13,393 nucleotides of DNA from Chloroflexota bacterium (GTDB lineage: Bacteria; Chloroflexota; Ktedonobacteria; Ktedonobacterales; JACDGC01), in NCBI GenBank assembly GCA_021812265.1, contig JAKAOI010000011.1, positions 1-13,393 of the forward strand, written 5' to 3'. The notes under the pieces are model-generated. The model was not told where the DNA came from. It saw only the letters and a program-made list of their open reading frames with translations, and made no database searches. This document shows positions 13,379 through 13,393 of this stretch, piece after piece; the first letter of the stretch is position 1; every line of letters begins with the position of its first letter. The position numbers and the translations under genes are program-made.

Positions 13379-13393
13379 AGTATAGCATACCAA
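13379..13393 (-). promoter_or_regulatory. -10 element of the kinase promoter at the window edge
   Basis: On the minus strand TATGCTATACT includes TATACT (13379-13384) and the extended -10 TGC. The same string appears in the nusA promoter. The -35 would lie just beyond the right edge. Transcription would begin near 13372, giving a leader of about 134 bases. In that leader (13239-13371) I see only the ribosome site. Confidence 0.5.

Overview
This is a bacterial chromosomal window of moderate GC. It is rich in GCGCGC-type strings and carries core translation and transcription genes beside two kinase-fold signalling genes. The gene order nusA, rnpM/ylxR, infB, rbfA, nrnA is the conserved nusA-infB cluster. 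The protein flavour (an RnpM with GRGAYLC, a short NusA with no C-terminal acidic repeats, an RlmI-like methyltransferase with LDTG..KLERFG near its start, a zinc-ribbon membrane Ser/Thr kinase) points to Chloroflexota or, second choice, a Firmicute-like lineage. This is inference from remembered family style, not from a search. Nothing indicates a plasmid, phage or insertion sequence.

Layout, left to right. 1-136: 3' end of a membrane transporter, probably MFS. 288-836 (+): hypoxanthine phosphoribosyltransferase, with its own promoter and a strong terminator. 1105-2361 (+): a protein-kinase fold that has lost its catalytic residues (pseudokinase) and carries a long disordered tail. 2410-3737 (-): two unrecognised proteins, each with a helical front and a low-complexity tail, behind one good promoter. 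3967-4872 (-): RlmI-like SAM methyltransferase. 4932-6347 (-): nrnA and rbfA, 3 bases apart. 6748-9459 (-): infB, with ten perfectly phased 39-base repeats coding a Pro-Arg-Asp-Asn-Asn-Phe-Ser-Gly unit. 9460-9991: a long region between rnpM and infB holding a promoter, several hairpins and two intrinsic-terminator shapes, so a structured infB leader or a separate small RNA. 9992-11443 (-): rnpM and nusA, with a leader carrying two strong stem-loops. 11620-11885: no gene, but strong inverted repeats. 11886-13238 (-): an intact Ser/Thr kinase with zinc ribbon and C-terminal membrane segments.

How the genes may fit together. nusA, rnpM, infB, rbfA and nrnA serve transcription elongation, initiation-factor function, 30S maturation and RNA-fragment turnover. 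Here the cluster is broken by long, structured intergenic regions, and rimP, ylxQ and truB are not present. The intact kinase and the pseudokinase lie at opposite ends of the window. The pseudokinase sits beside two disordered-tail proteins, which is the least explained and most system-like part of the window. Five promoters share a TTGCNN, 17-18 base spacer, (T/C)ATACT pattern, and a sixth -10 of the same type lies at the right edge. This gives a usable picture of the housekeeping sigma-factor site in this genome.
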